Of a DNA stretch of 20,527 nucleotides, positions 8,485 through 15,782 are shown piece after piece. Source of the DNA: Candidatus Heimdallarchaeota archaeon (GTDB lineage Archaea > Asgardarchaeota > Heimdallarchaeia > Heimdallarchaeales > Kariarchaeaceae); contig JAAFKL010000442.1 of assembly GCA_021399405.1 (NCBI GenBank), positions 1 to 20,527 of the forward strand. The letters are read 5' to 3'. Numbering within the stretch: the stretch's first letter is position 1; each line of letters begins with the position of its first letter. Made by a program: the position numbers and the translations under genes. The notes beneath the pieces are model-generated. The model saw only the letters and a program-made list of their open reading frames with translations, searched no databases and had not been told where the DNA came from.

Positions 8485-10812
8485 TTAATCGATCAAGACA
8501 TTTTCTCGCATTCCTGCAAGTGGATAATTAGGATCAATAGTTAGTATTGCTTTTTCAGCAACAGGAATAAGATTTTTCTTTGGATTACTCTCAAGTATTT
8601 GAGCCATACGACCTAACACTTGGGATGAACCTACTTTACCCAAAGCCCAATAAGCACATAATTTAATATCATCCACTTCATTATCCAAATAGCTTAACAA
8701 GACCGACTCTGCCTTTCCCGTTCCATTAATTCCGATTGCTAGAATACTTCCTATTATGCTACCTTTTGAATTGTTATTCTCTTTCAGGTTTAAAATTTCT
8801 GAACTTTCATTAATTAAATTAAGTTTGGCCCCCATTACTTTAGTGCCAATCTTCACAGCATCGCTATCATTATTTTCAAGATTTTCAAACTCTAGGATAA
8901 ATTGGCTTGCGTTATTGTCAATATATCGATAAGTAGCATATCTTCCTGGACCTTGAAACCCAATTGTAAAATCTTTCAAGGGTGTTCGAAGGGGTTTGGA
9001 GGTAAGGAGGATTACGTATATAACAAAGAAGGGGATATTTCTCCATGCAAAGCTAGCTAAGGATGCAGAAATGCTCCAAATATAAAGATTAACCAAATAA
9101 GCAACTAATAAAACACTCATTATAGATTTTCTCCAGGATTCAGAAAAAAAGTAACCATGCCTATGAGCTCTAGTTATGAGGAAGCTTGCTAAACCAAAAA
9201 TTATTGTTGGCATCAAAACTAAAAATATGGAATATTTAATTTGTTCAATAACTGACAATACTGTGTAATTTCTATAAGCAGCAGATACAAACAAGAAGTA
9301 AATAAAAACGAAACCACCAATAAGTCCATTGTTTACAGGTTTATCAAACCATTTTTCTGATCTTTCAACATATTGGATATCTAAGAGTACATCAACCGGA
9401 TATTCACTATACTGATAATCTGACATAACACCAGTCATTTCAAGTGGTGTTGGAAGAACTTTGAATAAATAATTTATAACAAAACCAATTGCTAAGATTG
9501 CCAGTATAAATCCAAAAAATGGAAAGAACGGATTTATACCCGCAAAATAGCTGAATATTAAATCTATTATAAAAAAAGCAAAAGCTAAAACAAAATATCC
9601 AAACCATTGATTTTTTAGACTTTTCCAGAGTCTGGAAACAATATTCCAGGTTTCTTTGTAATTAGAAAAAATGAAGAATGGGGCAAAGAACACCATCATT
9701 ATCTCAAATATTAGAAGGAAGGACCCAATCTGATCTGCCGTGGTTACTAAATTGTCTACGGGATCATAGTCTCCAAAACCCTCAGGTAAAAGATTGAGTA
9801 CCACAACTTGGAATTCTAATGTGTGGTCAAAAAACCGTGCAAGGATAGCAATTGTCACAGTTGTAATAAATCGCCCAGTTCTCCAAAGCACAATTCCAAT
9901 AATTATTCCTAATAGTAAAGCACTCAAAATAGTGTATACATATAAAACAGGCTCACTAAATACGAGGTTTCCTGATGAAAAGGCGAATGCTTGAACGATT
10001 GCAGGTACAAACACTATTCCTCCTGCACCCAATCCGTGAATTCTCGCTTCATTCGCTATTAAACCTCTAAGCAGATACTCTAATGCTACATAAATTAAAA
10101 TAAATGCAACAAGAACAAGAATCCTCTCTCTTTCAGTGAGAAATATCCAAAACCGAGCAGAACTAACTAACCCTTGATCAATTCGAAAACTGTTTTGACC
10201 TACCTGAATTAATGCTCTCGGACCAAATATTTGATCGATTAAAAATCGAGATATAAATAAAAATCCGAAATAAACCCCAAGTAATGGAGGTAGATAAATC
10301 AAACTTCGAGCATAACTCATCTGTTTCCTTTTAGGGGCTAAAAGGATCTTTTTCTTTCGCATTTCCATATCTGCAAGAACTATTATTCCCAAGCCCAATA
10401 CTAAAGTTGGCAAAATACCAAGGGCTAACCAAAAAGAAGGTGATATATCTGGATCAAGGACTCCCCAGCCCCCATCATCTTTAGGTAACAAAGCAAAAAC
10501 TGTAAGAAATTGAATTGCGATAAATAATATTATTATAGGGAAATAAATCCTGTAAAAACCAGATAATGCATTTGACCCATGAATTATGTTGAAACTATGA
10601 CTCATTCGACGATCAGAATTAAAAAAATCCCAAAACGCCCAGATAAGTACAAAAATTAACAGTCCTACTGTTATTTGAATCAGCAAAACTAAATTATTCA
10701 AATTGGGATTTATTAGACGTATGAAGCCCTCCACCATCAATAAGAATAATCCTCCAAAAAACATGAATCTAAATTTTTTATCAATGATAAATTCGACGAT
10801 TTCTTTCCTCAT
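8485..10812 (-). CDS. Multi-pass membrane protein with degenerate CPBP-like region and C-terminal HEAT repeats
   Basis: This 775-aa protein has many hydrophobic helices between residues 15 and 605, including about 15-35, 42-62, 88-110, 127-149, 172-192, 230-250, 286-310, 361-384, 406-424, 427-450, 497-512, 526-547 and 565-605. Residues 230-335 resemble the CPBP/Abi intramembrane protease core (VALEYLLRGLI, AIVQAFAFSS, LARFFDHTLEF). However, motif 1 has only one of the usual two glutamates (E245 xxx R249), and Q274 sits where a histidine-bearing FxxxH motif is expected, so it may be inactive. Residues about 686-765 form two or three HEAT/PBS-type helical repeats (AYWALGKVGSSQVLGRMAQIL), presumably on the cytoplasmic side. 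The gene is last in the MoxR unit, and its ATG overlaps the stop of the upstream gene (ATGA, 10809-10812). A scaffold or regulator role is likelier than proteolysis, but this is inferred. Confidence 0.8.
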   Translation of the reverse strand: MRKEIVEFIIDKKFRFMFFGGLFLLMVEGFIRLINPNLNNLVLLIQITVGLLIFVLIWAFWDFFNSDRRMSHSFNIIHGSNALSGFYRIYFPIIILFIAIQFLTVFALLPKDDGGWGVLDPDISPSFWLALGILPTLVLGLGIIVLADMEMRKKKILLAPKRKQMSYARSLIYLPPLLGVYFGFLFISRFLIDQIFGPRALIQVGQNSFRIDQGLVSSARFWIFLTERERILVLVAFILIYVALEYLLRGLIANEARIHGLGAGGIVFVPAIVQAFAFSSGNLVFSEPVLYVYTILSALLLGIIIGIVLWRTGRFITTVTIAILARFFDHTLEFQVVVLNLLPEGFGDYDPVDNLVTTADQIGSFLLIFEIMMVFFAPFFIFSNYKETWNIVSRLWKSLKNQWFGYFVLAFAFFIIDLIFSYFAGINPFFPFFGFILAILAIGFVINYLFKVLPTPLEMTGVMSDYQYSEYPVDVLLDIQYVERSEKWFDKPVNNGLIGGFVFIYFLFVSAAYRNYTVLSVIEQIKYSIFLVLMPTIIFGLASFLITRAHRHGYFFSESWRKSIMSVLLVAYLVNLYIWSISASLASFAWRNIPFFVIYVILLTSKPLRTPLKDFTIGFQGPGRYATYRYIDNNASQFILEFENLENNDSDAVKIGTKVMGAKLNLINESSEILNLKENNNSKGSIIGSILAIGINGTGKAESVLLSYLDNEVDDIKLCAYWALGKVGSSQVLGRMAQILESNPKKNLIPVAEKAILTIDPNYPLAGMRENVLID

Positions 10813-12605
10813 AATTCTTCACCTTCTGAGTCAAAATTTACAATTGTATCAACGTGAGAACGAGTTATTGCTTGATTTCGTCGCAATCTGATGCGGATTC
10901 GATATATTATAAAAAGGGAAAGAAACACCAATACTGCATAAATTGAGAATCTCAATCTAATATTTTGTTGAACCTCTACATCTAAGGTATCGGAATTATC
11001 ATCCTCATTTATTTCATTTACATTATCTGTTATATCCACTCGGGCAGTGATGTTAATTGATTTTTTTCCGAAGTTTAGAAATTCATTAAAGGAAAATACT
11101 AAAGTTTCATTAACTTGTAAGAAGTCAAATTCTCTTGCAATAACAATTTCTTGATCTATTGTGATTTCTAAATTAAATCTTGATGCTGGGAGAGATCCAT
11201 TTGACAAAATAGTTACCTCTATCACCTGTCCTGTATATTCTTCAGGTGGACCCGGCAAAATCTTTATTGACCCTACGGCAAGATTTGGAAATCGAAACCA
11301 AGTAGATTCTAAACCTGTTACGTTCGGTCTATTTGTGTTTGGATTTAGAGGGAGGTTAAGAAAAGAAACTGAAGGCGCCATAGGATGAGAGGCTAGACCT
11401 GGACTAGTACTAAATCCGAAAGATTCATGATCACCGGAAATTAAATTACTATCAGTCAATCCTTGATATCGAACAACCTCATATAATGTTCTAAGAATTC
11501 CACTTTTTGTTGAAGCTAGGTAATTTGCTGAATCCTCATCGTAAATACCTGTAACGTATGTTGTATTTTCCTTCAAAGCAGATATGTGGGTTGAATACCC
11601 AATTGGAGTCACAAATAACTCACCCGCTCTCATTTGGGTAGACGATATCAGTTGTACGAGACTTTGTCTAATTTGACCACCATATGCTAATTTTTGCTGA
11701 ATTGATACACTTATACTTCCTCGAGTCGAATGGATCGCCCTCATTGATTTTGAAAGTGCAAGATTTATTTGCTCAAATATCTCAATGGATTCAATTCCTC
11801 CATTTTCATACAGAATTTGGATCTCAGTTGGTTTGTCGGGAATAATTGACAGGTATGACAAAGATATCTCATCCTGGCGAGGTGCGATAAGATTGGTATC
11901 AAATATATAATCTGACCCCTGTAGATACTTTGGGACCGCCATTGATGCATACGTGCCATTTTCATAAGATATGAAAGCACCATTTATTGGTGCACTAGAA
12001 TTAATTACATCCCCTTTTCGAACCGGTATTGCGTCATTGGTCCCTCCTGCCGGGATATTTCTGATTTGAAGATTATTGTTCTCATTAATGTATGTTATCT
12101 GTGTGTTTTGTGTTAATGTAATCCCGTTGAACCAACCATTAACTGGTGAGATAAATTGAAATCCCATCATCCGATCAATTAATACTGAGTACCCAAATGA
12201 ATTATCCGAGAAAATATCTTCTGTAGATCGGTGACCTACAACCAATAATGGTGATGACGATCGAATAAGTGAACCGTTCTCTAATCCGGGGTTATCCGTT
12301 GGATTAAATGTTAGCTTTGTTGGAGTATTTATCTGAACAACATTATTCCCAGCCTCTGAAAGAGAAAAATCGGTTATTATAATCGCAGGTTGTATAACCC
12401 AAATACTCACTTCAGACTTACCCAAAATATGATTTTCATCAAAAACTAAGGGAATATAATAATCATAAAAGAGGGGGCTTCCACCTCCACCACCTCCACC
12501 ACTTGATGATGGAGGAGGTGCATCATCATCTCCTGCTGAGGATCCAGATGAATAAATCACTGAGGATAAAAGTATGAAAATTATAAAATAAGTTTGATAC
12601 TTCAT
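10809..12605 (-). CDS. Secreted, membrane-anchored protein with CARDB-like domain
   Basis: This 598-aa protein has an N-terminal signal peptide (hydrophobic residues 6-18, ending in SSGSSAG). A low-complexity acidic, proline, serine and glycine tract (26-43) follows. A large extracellular beta-rich region with many N-x-S/T sequons runs to about 445. A CARDB-like immunoglobulin-type domain occupies about 450-545 (GQVIEVTILSNGSLPASRFN, later DITDNVNEINEDDNSDTL). One transmembrane helix lies at 553-568, followed by a basic stop-transfer patch (RIRIRLRR) and a short acidic cytoplasmic tail. The middle region has no family I can name; repeated beta-hairpin character suggests an adhesin-like or surface-coat role. 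The gene sits between DUF58 and the CPBP/HEAT protein and overlaps both neighbours by 4 nt. It is probably a surface component matured or held by the MoxR/DUF58 machinery. Confidence 0.8.
   Translation of the reverse strand: MKYQTYFIIFILLSSVIYSSGSSAGDDDAPPPSSSGGGGGGGSPLFYDYYIPLVFDENHILGKSEVSIWVIQPAIIITDFSLSEAGNNVVQINTPTKLTFNPTDNPGLENGSLIRSSSPLLVVGHRSTEDIFSDNSFGYSVLIDRMMGFQFISPVNGWFNGITLTQNTQITYINENNNLQIRNIPAGGTNDAIPVRKGDVINSSAPINGAFISYENGTYASMAVPKYLQGSDYIFDTNLIAPRQDEISLSYLSIIPDKPTEIQILYENGGIESIEIFEQINLALSKSMRAIHSTRGSISVSIQQKLAYGGQIRQSLVQLISSTQMRAGELFVTPIGYSTHISALKENTTYVTGIYDEDSANYLASTKSGILRTLYEVVRYQGLTDSNLISGDHESFGFSTSPGLASHPMAPSVSFLNLPLNPNTNRPNVTGLESTWFRFPNLAVGSIKILPGPPEEYTGQVIEVTILSNGSLPASRFNLEITIDQEIVIAREFDFLQVNETLVFSFNEFLNFGKKSINITARVDITDNVNEINEDDNSDTLDVEVQQNIRLRFSIYAVLVFLSLFIIYRIRIRLRRNQAITRSHVDTIVNFDSEGEEL
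12481..12528 (-). repeat. GGTGGA/GATGAT trinucleotide tract encoding Asp, Pro, Ser and Gly runs
   Basis: The tract encodes the Asp-Ala-Pro-Ser-Gly run just after the signal peptide of the CARDB-like protein. At DNA level, TGATGATG (12504-12511) and CATCATCA (12521-12528) can form an 8-bp stem with a 9-nt loop. A competing stem can pair CACCTCC copies with GGAGGTG. On the mRNA it also contains GGAGGTGG, a perfect match to a ribosome-binding sequence, inside the coding region. Confidence 0.6.
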
Positions 12606-13501
12606 CTGTGACCTCTTTGTTTTAAACTGAAGTAAGAGAGTAATGCTTTTTCAGCTAGTTCGTGGCTGTAACTTTCAACAAGCTTTACTTTCAATCCACG
12701 TAGTTTACGTTTAAAGCTATTAATCTCACGTATCTTCTTGTTAATTTCATAGTTATATATCCCTGAAACAACAGGATCACTAAAATCAGCAACAACCTGA
12801 GTATCATTATCTGGATGTGTAAACTTTATTTTCCCAATATTTTTTGGTAATGTGAATTCTCCTTTTTCTGTTAATTGGATAACTTGAACTTCATGATTAA
12901 ATCCTTTTGCGATTTTGAAACCTTTTATCATGTCGTCTGTGTTATCGTGAAGATCTGTTAAAACCAGGATTATACTTCGGCGTTTAAGTGATGTTGCCAC
13001 CTGTTTCAATGATTTACCTAAATCAGTTGTCCCACTCGGAATTAATTCGAGTAATTGCTTGTATACTAAAAACTCTTGAGATTTTCCTCCTTTAGGAGGT
13101 AAATAAAGTGAAACGTCTTTTGAGAAAGCTCCAAAGCCAAAAAAATCTTTATTGCTAACAGTAGCATGAGCCAAAGAAGCTATTGCTATCATAGCACTAC
13201 GCATCCTTGGATATTTATCTCCTAGTAGCATAGAAGCGGATGCATCTAACAACATAACAACATTGGAATTACGTTCAACTTCGAAATCTCGGACAATTAG
13301 TGAGTTATACCTCTTTGCAGTTGCACGCCAATCAATATGTCTTAATTCATCACCTGTTTGATATTCGCGCAAATCTGAAAATTCAGTTCCGTTTCCCAAA
13401 AATAAAGATCTTCGATTACCTGATAAAAAGCTAGAAACCTTCTGTTTTGCCAAGATATGCAACCCTTGCACACGTTTCGAAATTAGATTAGTTTCTGCCA
13501 T
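12602..13501 (-). CDS. DUF58 family protein with von Willebrand factor A-type fold
   Basis: This 299-aa protein carries the DUF58 signature near 41-64: FSDLREYQTGDELRHIDW, then RATAKR. An A-type fold with an apparently complete MIDAS metal site follows: DASAS (86-90), the threonine in SGTTDLGKSL (T158/T159) and D183 in LVLTDLHD. Such domains bind a metal ion and partner proteins. DUF58 proteins are usually encoded beside MoxR ATPases and are thought to help mature or recruit client proteins. No clear transmembrane helix is seen, whereas many DUF58 proteins have two N-terminal helices, so this one is probably a cytoplasmic adaptor. The ribosome-binding sequence AGGTGA overlaps the stop codon of the preceding gene (TAGGTGATTTTATG), which fixes the start. 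The 3' end overlaps the next gene by 4 nt. Family assignment is firm; its client is unknown, though the membrane proteins around it are obvious candidates. Confidence 0.93.
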   Translation of the reverse strand: MAETNLISKRVQGLHILAKQKVSSFLSGNRRSLFLGNGTEFSDLREYQTGDELRHIDWRATAKRYNSLIVRDFEVERNSNVVMLLDASASMLLGDKYPRMRSAMIAIASLAHATVSNKDFFGFGAFSKDVSLYLPPKGGKSQEFLVYKQLLELIPSGTTDLGKSLKQVATSLKRRSIILVLTDLHDNTDDMIKGFKIAKGFNHEVQVIQLTEKGEFTLPKNIGKIKFTHPDNDTQVVADFSDPVVSGIYNYEINKKIREINSFKRKLRGLKVKLVESYSHELAEKALLSYFSLKQRGHR

Positions 13502-13509
13502 AAAATCAC

Positions 13510-15102
13510 CTATTGTAAAGTTATTACCATTTCCTTGGCAACCTTTTCATATTCTGAAATTTGGACTTCTGGTGGTTGAAAATCATTATCCCATAGTAAT
13601 TTATCTATGAAATCTATCATTTCTATTTTGGATTCATCACTCTGAATTTTTGTTTCTGTCACCCACCATTGGTATAACTGAGTTGAAGTTGGGATAATCA
13701 CAAAAACATTCTCCTCGAAGCTCGCTGTGTAACTTATGATCAACTCAAAATAATGTCTAGCTAATTTGTAAGCAGAACTTGATGAATCTTGAAATGTTAA
13801 TTTATTTATTGCGATTCCTCTTTCATCTAATTCAGACAATGAAATTGATTTGTCCAATTCTGCTTCATAAGCGTCTTTCACTTGTTTTTGTCTTTTATTT
13901 TGGATGTATATCGAATACATACCCATGATTGGAATAAAATCATATAACCATTCAAAAGTATCAATTCCGTTTTCCAGTAAGGATTTCCTGAATTGAGTTG
14001 AATAGTGTATAATGAAAGGCAATGGTATCAAAAATAATTGCAAAATCACTAAAAACGCATATTCTGGATTACTACCCGTGCGAAAAATAAACAAAATCGA
14101 TGTAAAAAATATAACGACAGCATAGATTGATGTGAGCCATATTTGCTCCTCTTGGTGGATAATTCCTGCTACAATTCCTCCTAGGATTGCAAAAGTTATG
14201 AATTGGATCGACAATGAAAATGGTGCGTCGCTGAAAAATGTGGTTGAAAGAAATAGTGAAAACACGAAGGCTGAATAAATCGCTGCTTGGATACCTAACA
14301 AGATAGGTTCTAATTTTCGTTCTAATGAACTCCCCGAAATTCTTTGTCGTTTGTCATATGTAGAGATTTGTTTTTGTAGTTTAATTGCTTTATCCGCACT
14401 CAATAATCCAATAACAATGCCCACTGTTAAGCTGAAAGTCGTTTGCGTTGCTAGAAGTAAACTTTCTTCAGAGGTTCTATAGAGTTTTACTACTTCACCA
14501 ACACTTGTGTCATCAAATGCAAATATTGCAAAAAAGAATATAGCGAGTAAATATGCTTGAGTGAATGCAGATTTAATGCTTTGTAAAATAATTAAGGACG
14601 TTGGGATCTCTCTCGTCTCCCAAACCGCACTTTTTGAATAAAAGGAGAACCGGGCTTTAATATTAGCAACTCTAATTGTCTGAATACTATAATCGATGAA
14701 CCAAGGCAGTAATGCGATAAACAACACCGAAAATACAAACGTATAATTCAATGACCCATTTCCTGTGAACAAAGTAAGTAAATTAATTGAGAGTGGATTA
14801 TTTCCTCCAGAAATGTAATCATCAAGAAAATCAACTCTATTTAATAATTGAATAAGAATTAAGCCTAGGAACGGAAGACTGTAAAATAATCCTTGAAGGG
14901 TGTTTATTTTATAAAATCCAACTGTGGTTCCTCTGGCAGTATCGGCAACTACACACTCAATTTCATCAAGTCCCAATCGCTTACCACCTTTGATGATCGC
15001 TCTTCCATTTTGATATCTAATGAAATGTCTAAATCCAAATAATTCATAGAATTTTTTGACTTTGTTAGTTATTCTCCTAACTTGAATTGATGCCTCAATC
15101 AT
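13510..15102 (-). CDS. Multi-pass membrane protein of unknown family in the MoxR/DUF58 operon
   Basis: From the ATG at 15102 this is a 530-aa protein. It has a basic cytoplasmic N-terminus of about 65 residues with a small beta-rich stretch (AIIKGGKRLGLDEIECVVAD). About eight hydrophobic helices follow (near 67-86, 120-140, 169-196, 220-234, 265-288, 296-314, 322-340 and 347-366), then a cytoplasmic C-terminal domain of roughly 165 residues that starts basic (IQNKRQKQVKDAYE) and is predicted helical. No enzyme motif is visible. The reading frame also extends to a TTG at 15123, but GGAGG at 15112-15116 is 9 nt from the ATG at 15102, so the ATG is clearly better. That start overlaps the end of the upstream gene by 8 nt. 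I do not recognise the family. Its place between a small anchored protein and DUF58 suggests a membrane core of the same complex. Confidence 0.85.
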   Translation of the reverse strand: MIEASIQVRRITNKVKKFYELFGFRHFIRYQNGRAIIKGGKRLGLDEIECVVADTARGTTVGFYKINTLQGLFYSLPFLGLILIQLLNRVDFLDDYISGGNNPLSINLLTLFTGNGSLNYTFVFSVLFIALLPWFIDYSIQTIRVANIKARFSFYSKSAVWETREIPTSLIILQSIKSAFTQAYLLAIFFFAIFAFDDTSVGEVVKLYRTSEESLLLATQTTFSLTVGIVIGLLSADKAIKLQKQISTYDKRQRISGSSLERKLEPILLGIQAAIYSAFVFSLFLSTTFFSDAPFSLSIQFITFAILGGIVAGIIHQEEQIWLTSIYAVVIFFTSILFIFRTGSNPEYAFLVILQLFLIPLPFIIHYSTQFRKSLLENGIDTFEWLYDFIPIMGMYSIYIQNKRQKQVKDAYEAELDKSISLSELDERGIAINKLTFQDSSSSAYKLARHYFELIISYTASFEENVFVIIPTSTQLYQWWVTETKIQSDESKIEMIDFIDKLLWDNDFQPPEVQISEYEKVAKEMVITLQ

Positions 15103-15772
15103 TGTTATTTTCCTCCTCGTCAATTATCGAGCTTTTTGCCTTTCGACTCGATCGAAGTAATTTTGATATTGAATAATAAAAGCCAGGAATGAGTAATACA
15201 GTGACTATTATTGCATATAACGGTAGAAATTTGGAGAAGAACGAACTTGGGGGAAATCCATAAAGGTTGACTAGAGGGACAAGTTTATCTCGATCTACAA
15301 GGATTGTTCCCTCATCAGGAAACCTTATCACGTGAAGTCGTACTTGTCTGTTAAATGATGTACCTACAAGCATTGTAATATTAATAAAAAATTGATCAGC
15401 AAGGTCTGGAGGGAATAGTGTTTGGTTCAAATATGCTGTTTGATTTGTCTCTGATAAGATGAATTCGGGTGTGGTAGAAGCTGTATCCACTTGAGCATCG
15501 ATTCCCTCGATATTCCCAATAATATCAAAAGTAATCACATCAACATAAATCCTACTAATATTTGTTGGAAGAAGGGTTTTAGTTAGATTTAATTCTACCA
15601 CTTGTCGTTTTCCTTCCGGCCAAACCAATTTTCCGCTAGCTTGCCCCTCTAATTCAAACCCCTCATCTGGTGTGATCGTCACAATGTCCCCAATAACTTG
15701 GGATTGCACATTGACAATATTGGTAGTTCCCAAAAGTACAATGAATATGAAAATTAATTTTATCTTCTTCAT
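15095..15772 (-). CDS. Small secreted protein with single C-terminal membrane anchor
   Basis: This 225-aa protein has a classic signal peptide (KKIKLIFIFIVLLG, cleavage likely near NVQS-Q at 24-25). An extracellular beta-rich domain of about 155 residues follows, carrying several N-glycosylation sequons (N62, N71, N110, N116, N131). One transmembrane helix lies at about 182-203, and the tail is short and cytoplasmic, first basic (LLRSSRKAKS) and then acidic (IIDEEENNND). This is the layout of a type I anchored surface protein. The start ATG at 15772 follows GAGGG, which overlaps the stop codon of the previous gene (TGAGGG). The 3' end contains the GGAGG that drives the next gene and overlaps it by 8 nt, so the two are translationally coupled. 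No named family is recognised. It is probably an outer subunit of the operon's membrane complex. Confidence 0.82.
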   Translation of the reverse strand: MKKIKLIFIFIVLLGTTNIVNVQSQVIGDIVTITPDEGFELEGQASGKLVWPEGKRQVVELNLTKTLLPTNISRIYVDVITFDIIGNIEGIDAQVDTASTTPEFILSETNQTAYLNQTLFPPDLADQFFINITMLVGTSFNRQVRLHVIRFPDEGTILVDRDKLVPLVNLYGFPPSSFFSKFLPLYAIIVTVLLIPGFYYSISKLLRSSRKAKSSIIDEEENNND

Positions 15773-15782
15773 AATTAATCCC

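Noticed and set aside
11765..11983. A 72-codon minus-strand frame and the plus-strand frame at 11161-11388 inside the CARDB-like gene
   Set aside because: Both overlap a well-supported gene, have no domain and no independent start signal.
15103..15123. TTG start at 15123 for the eight-helix membrane protein
   Set aside because: The ATG at 15102 has GGAGG 9 nt upstream, whereas the TTG has no suitable ribosome-binding site and lies inside the previous gene.
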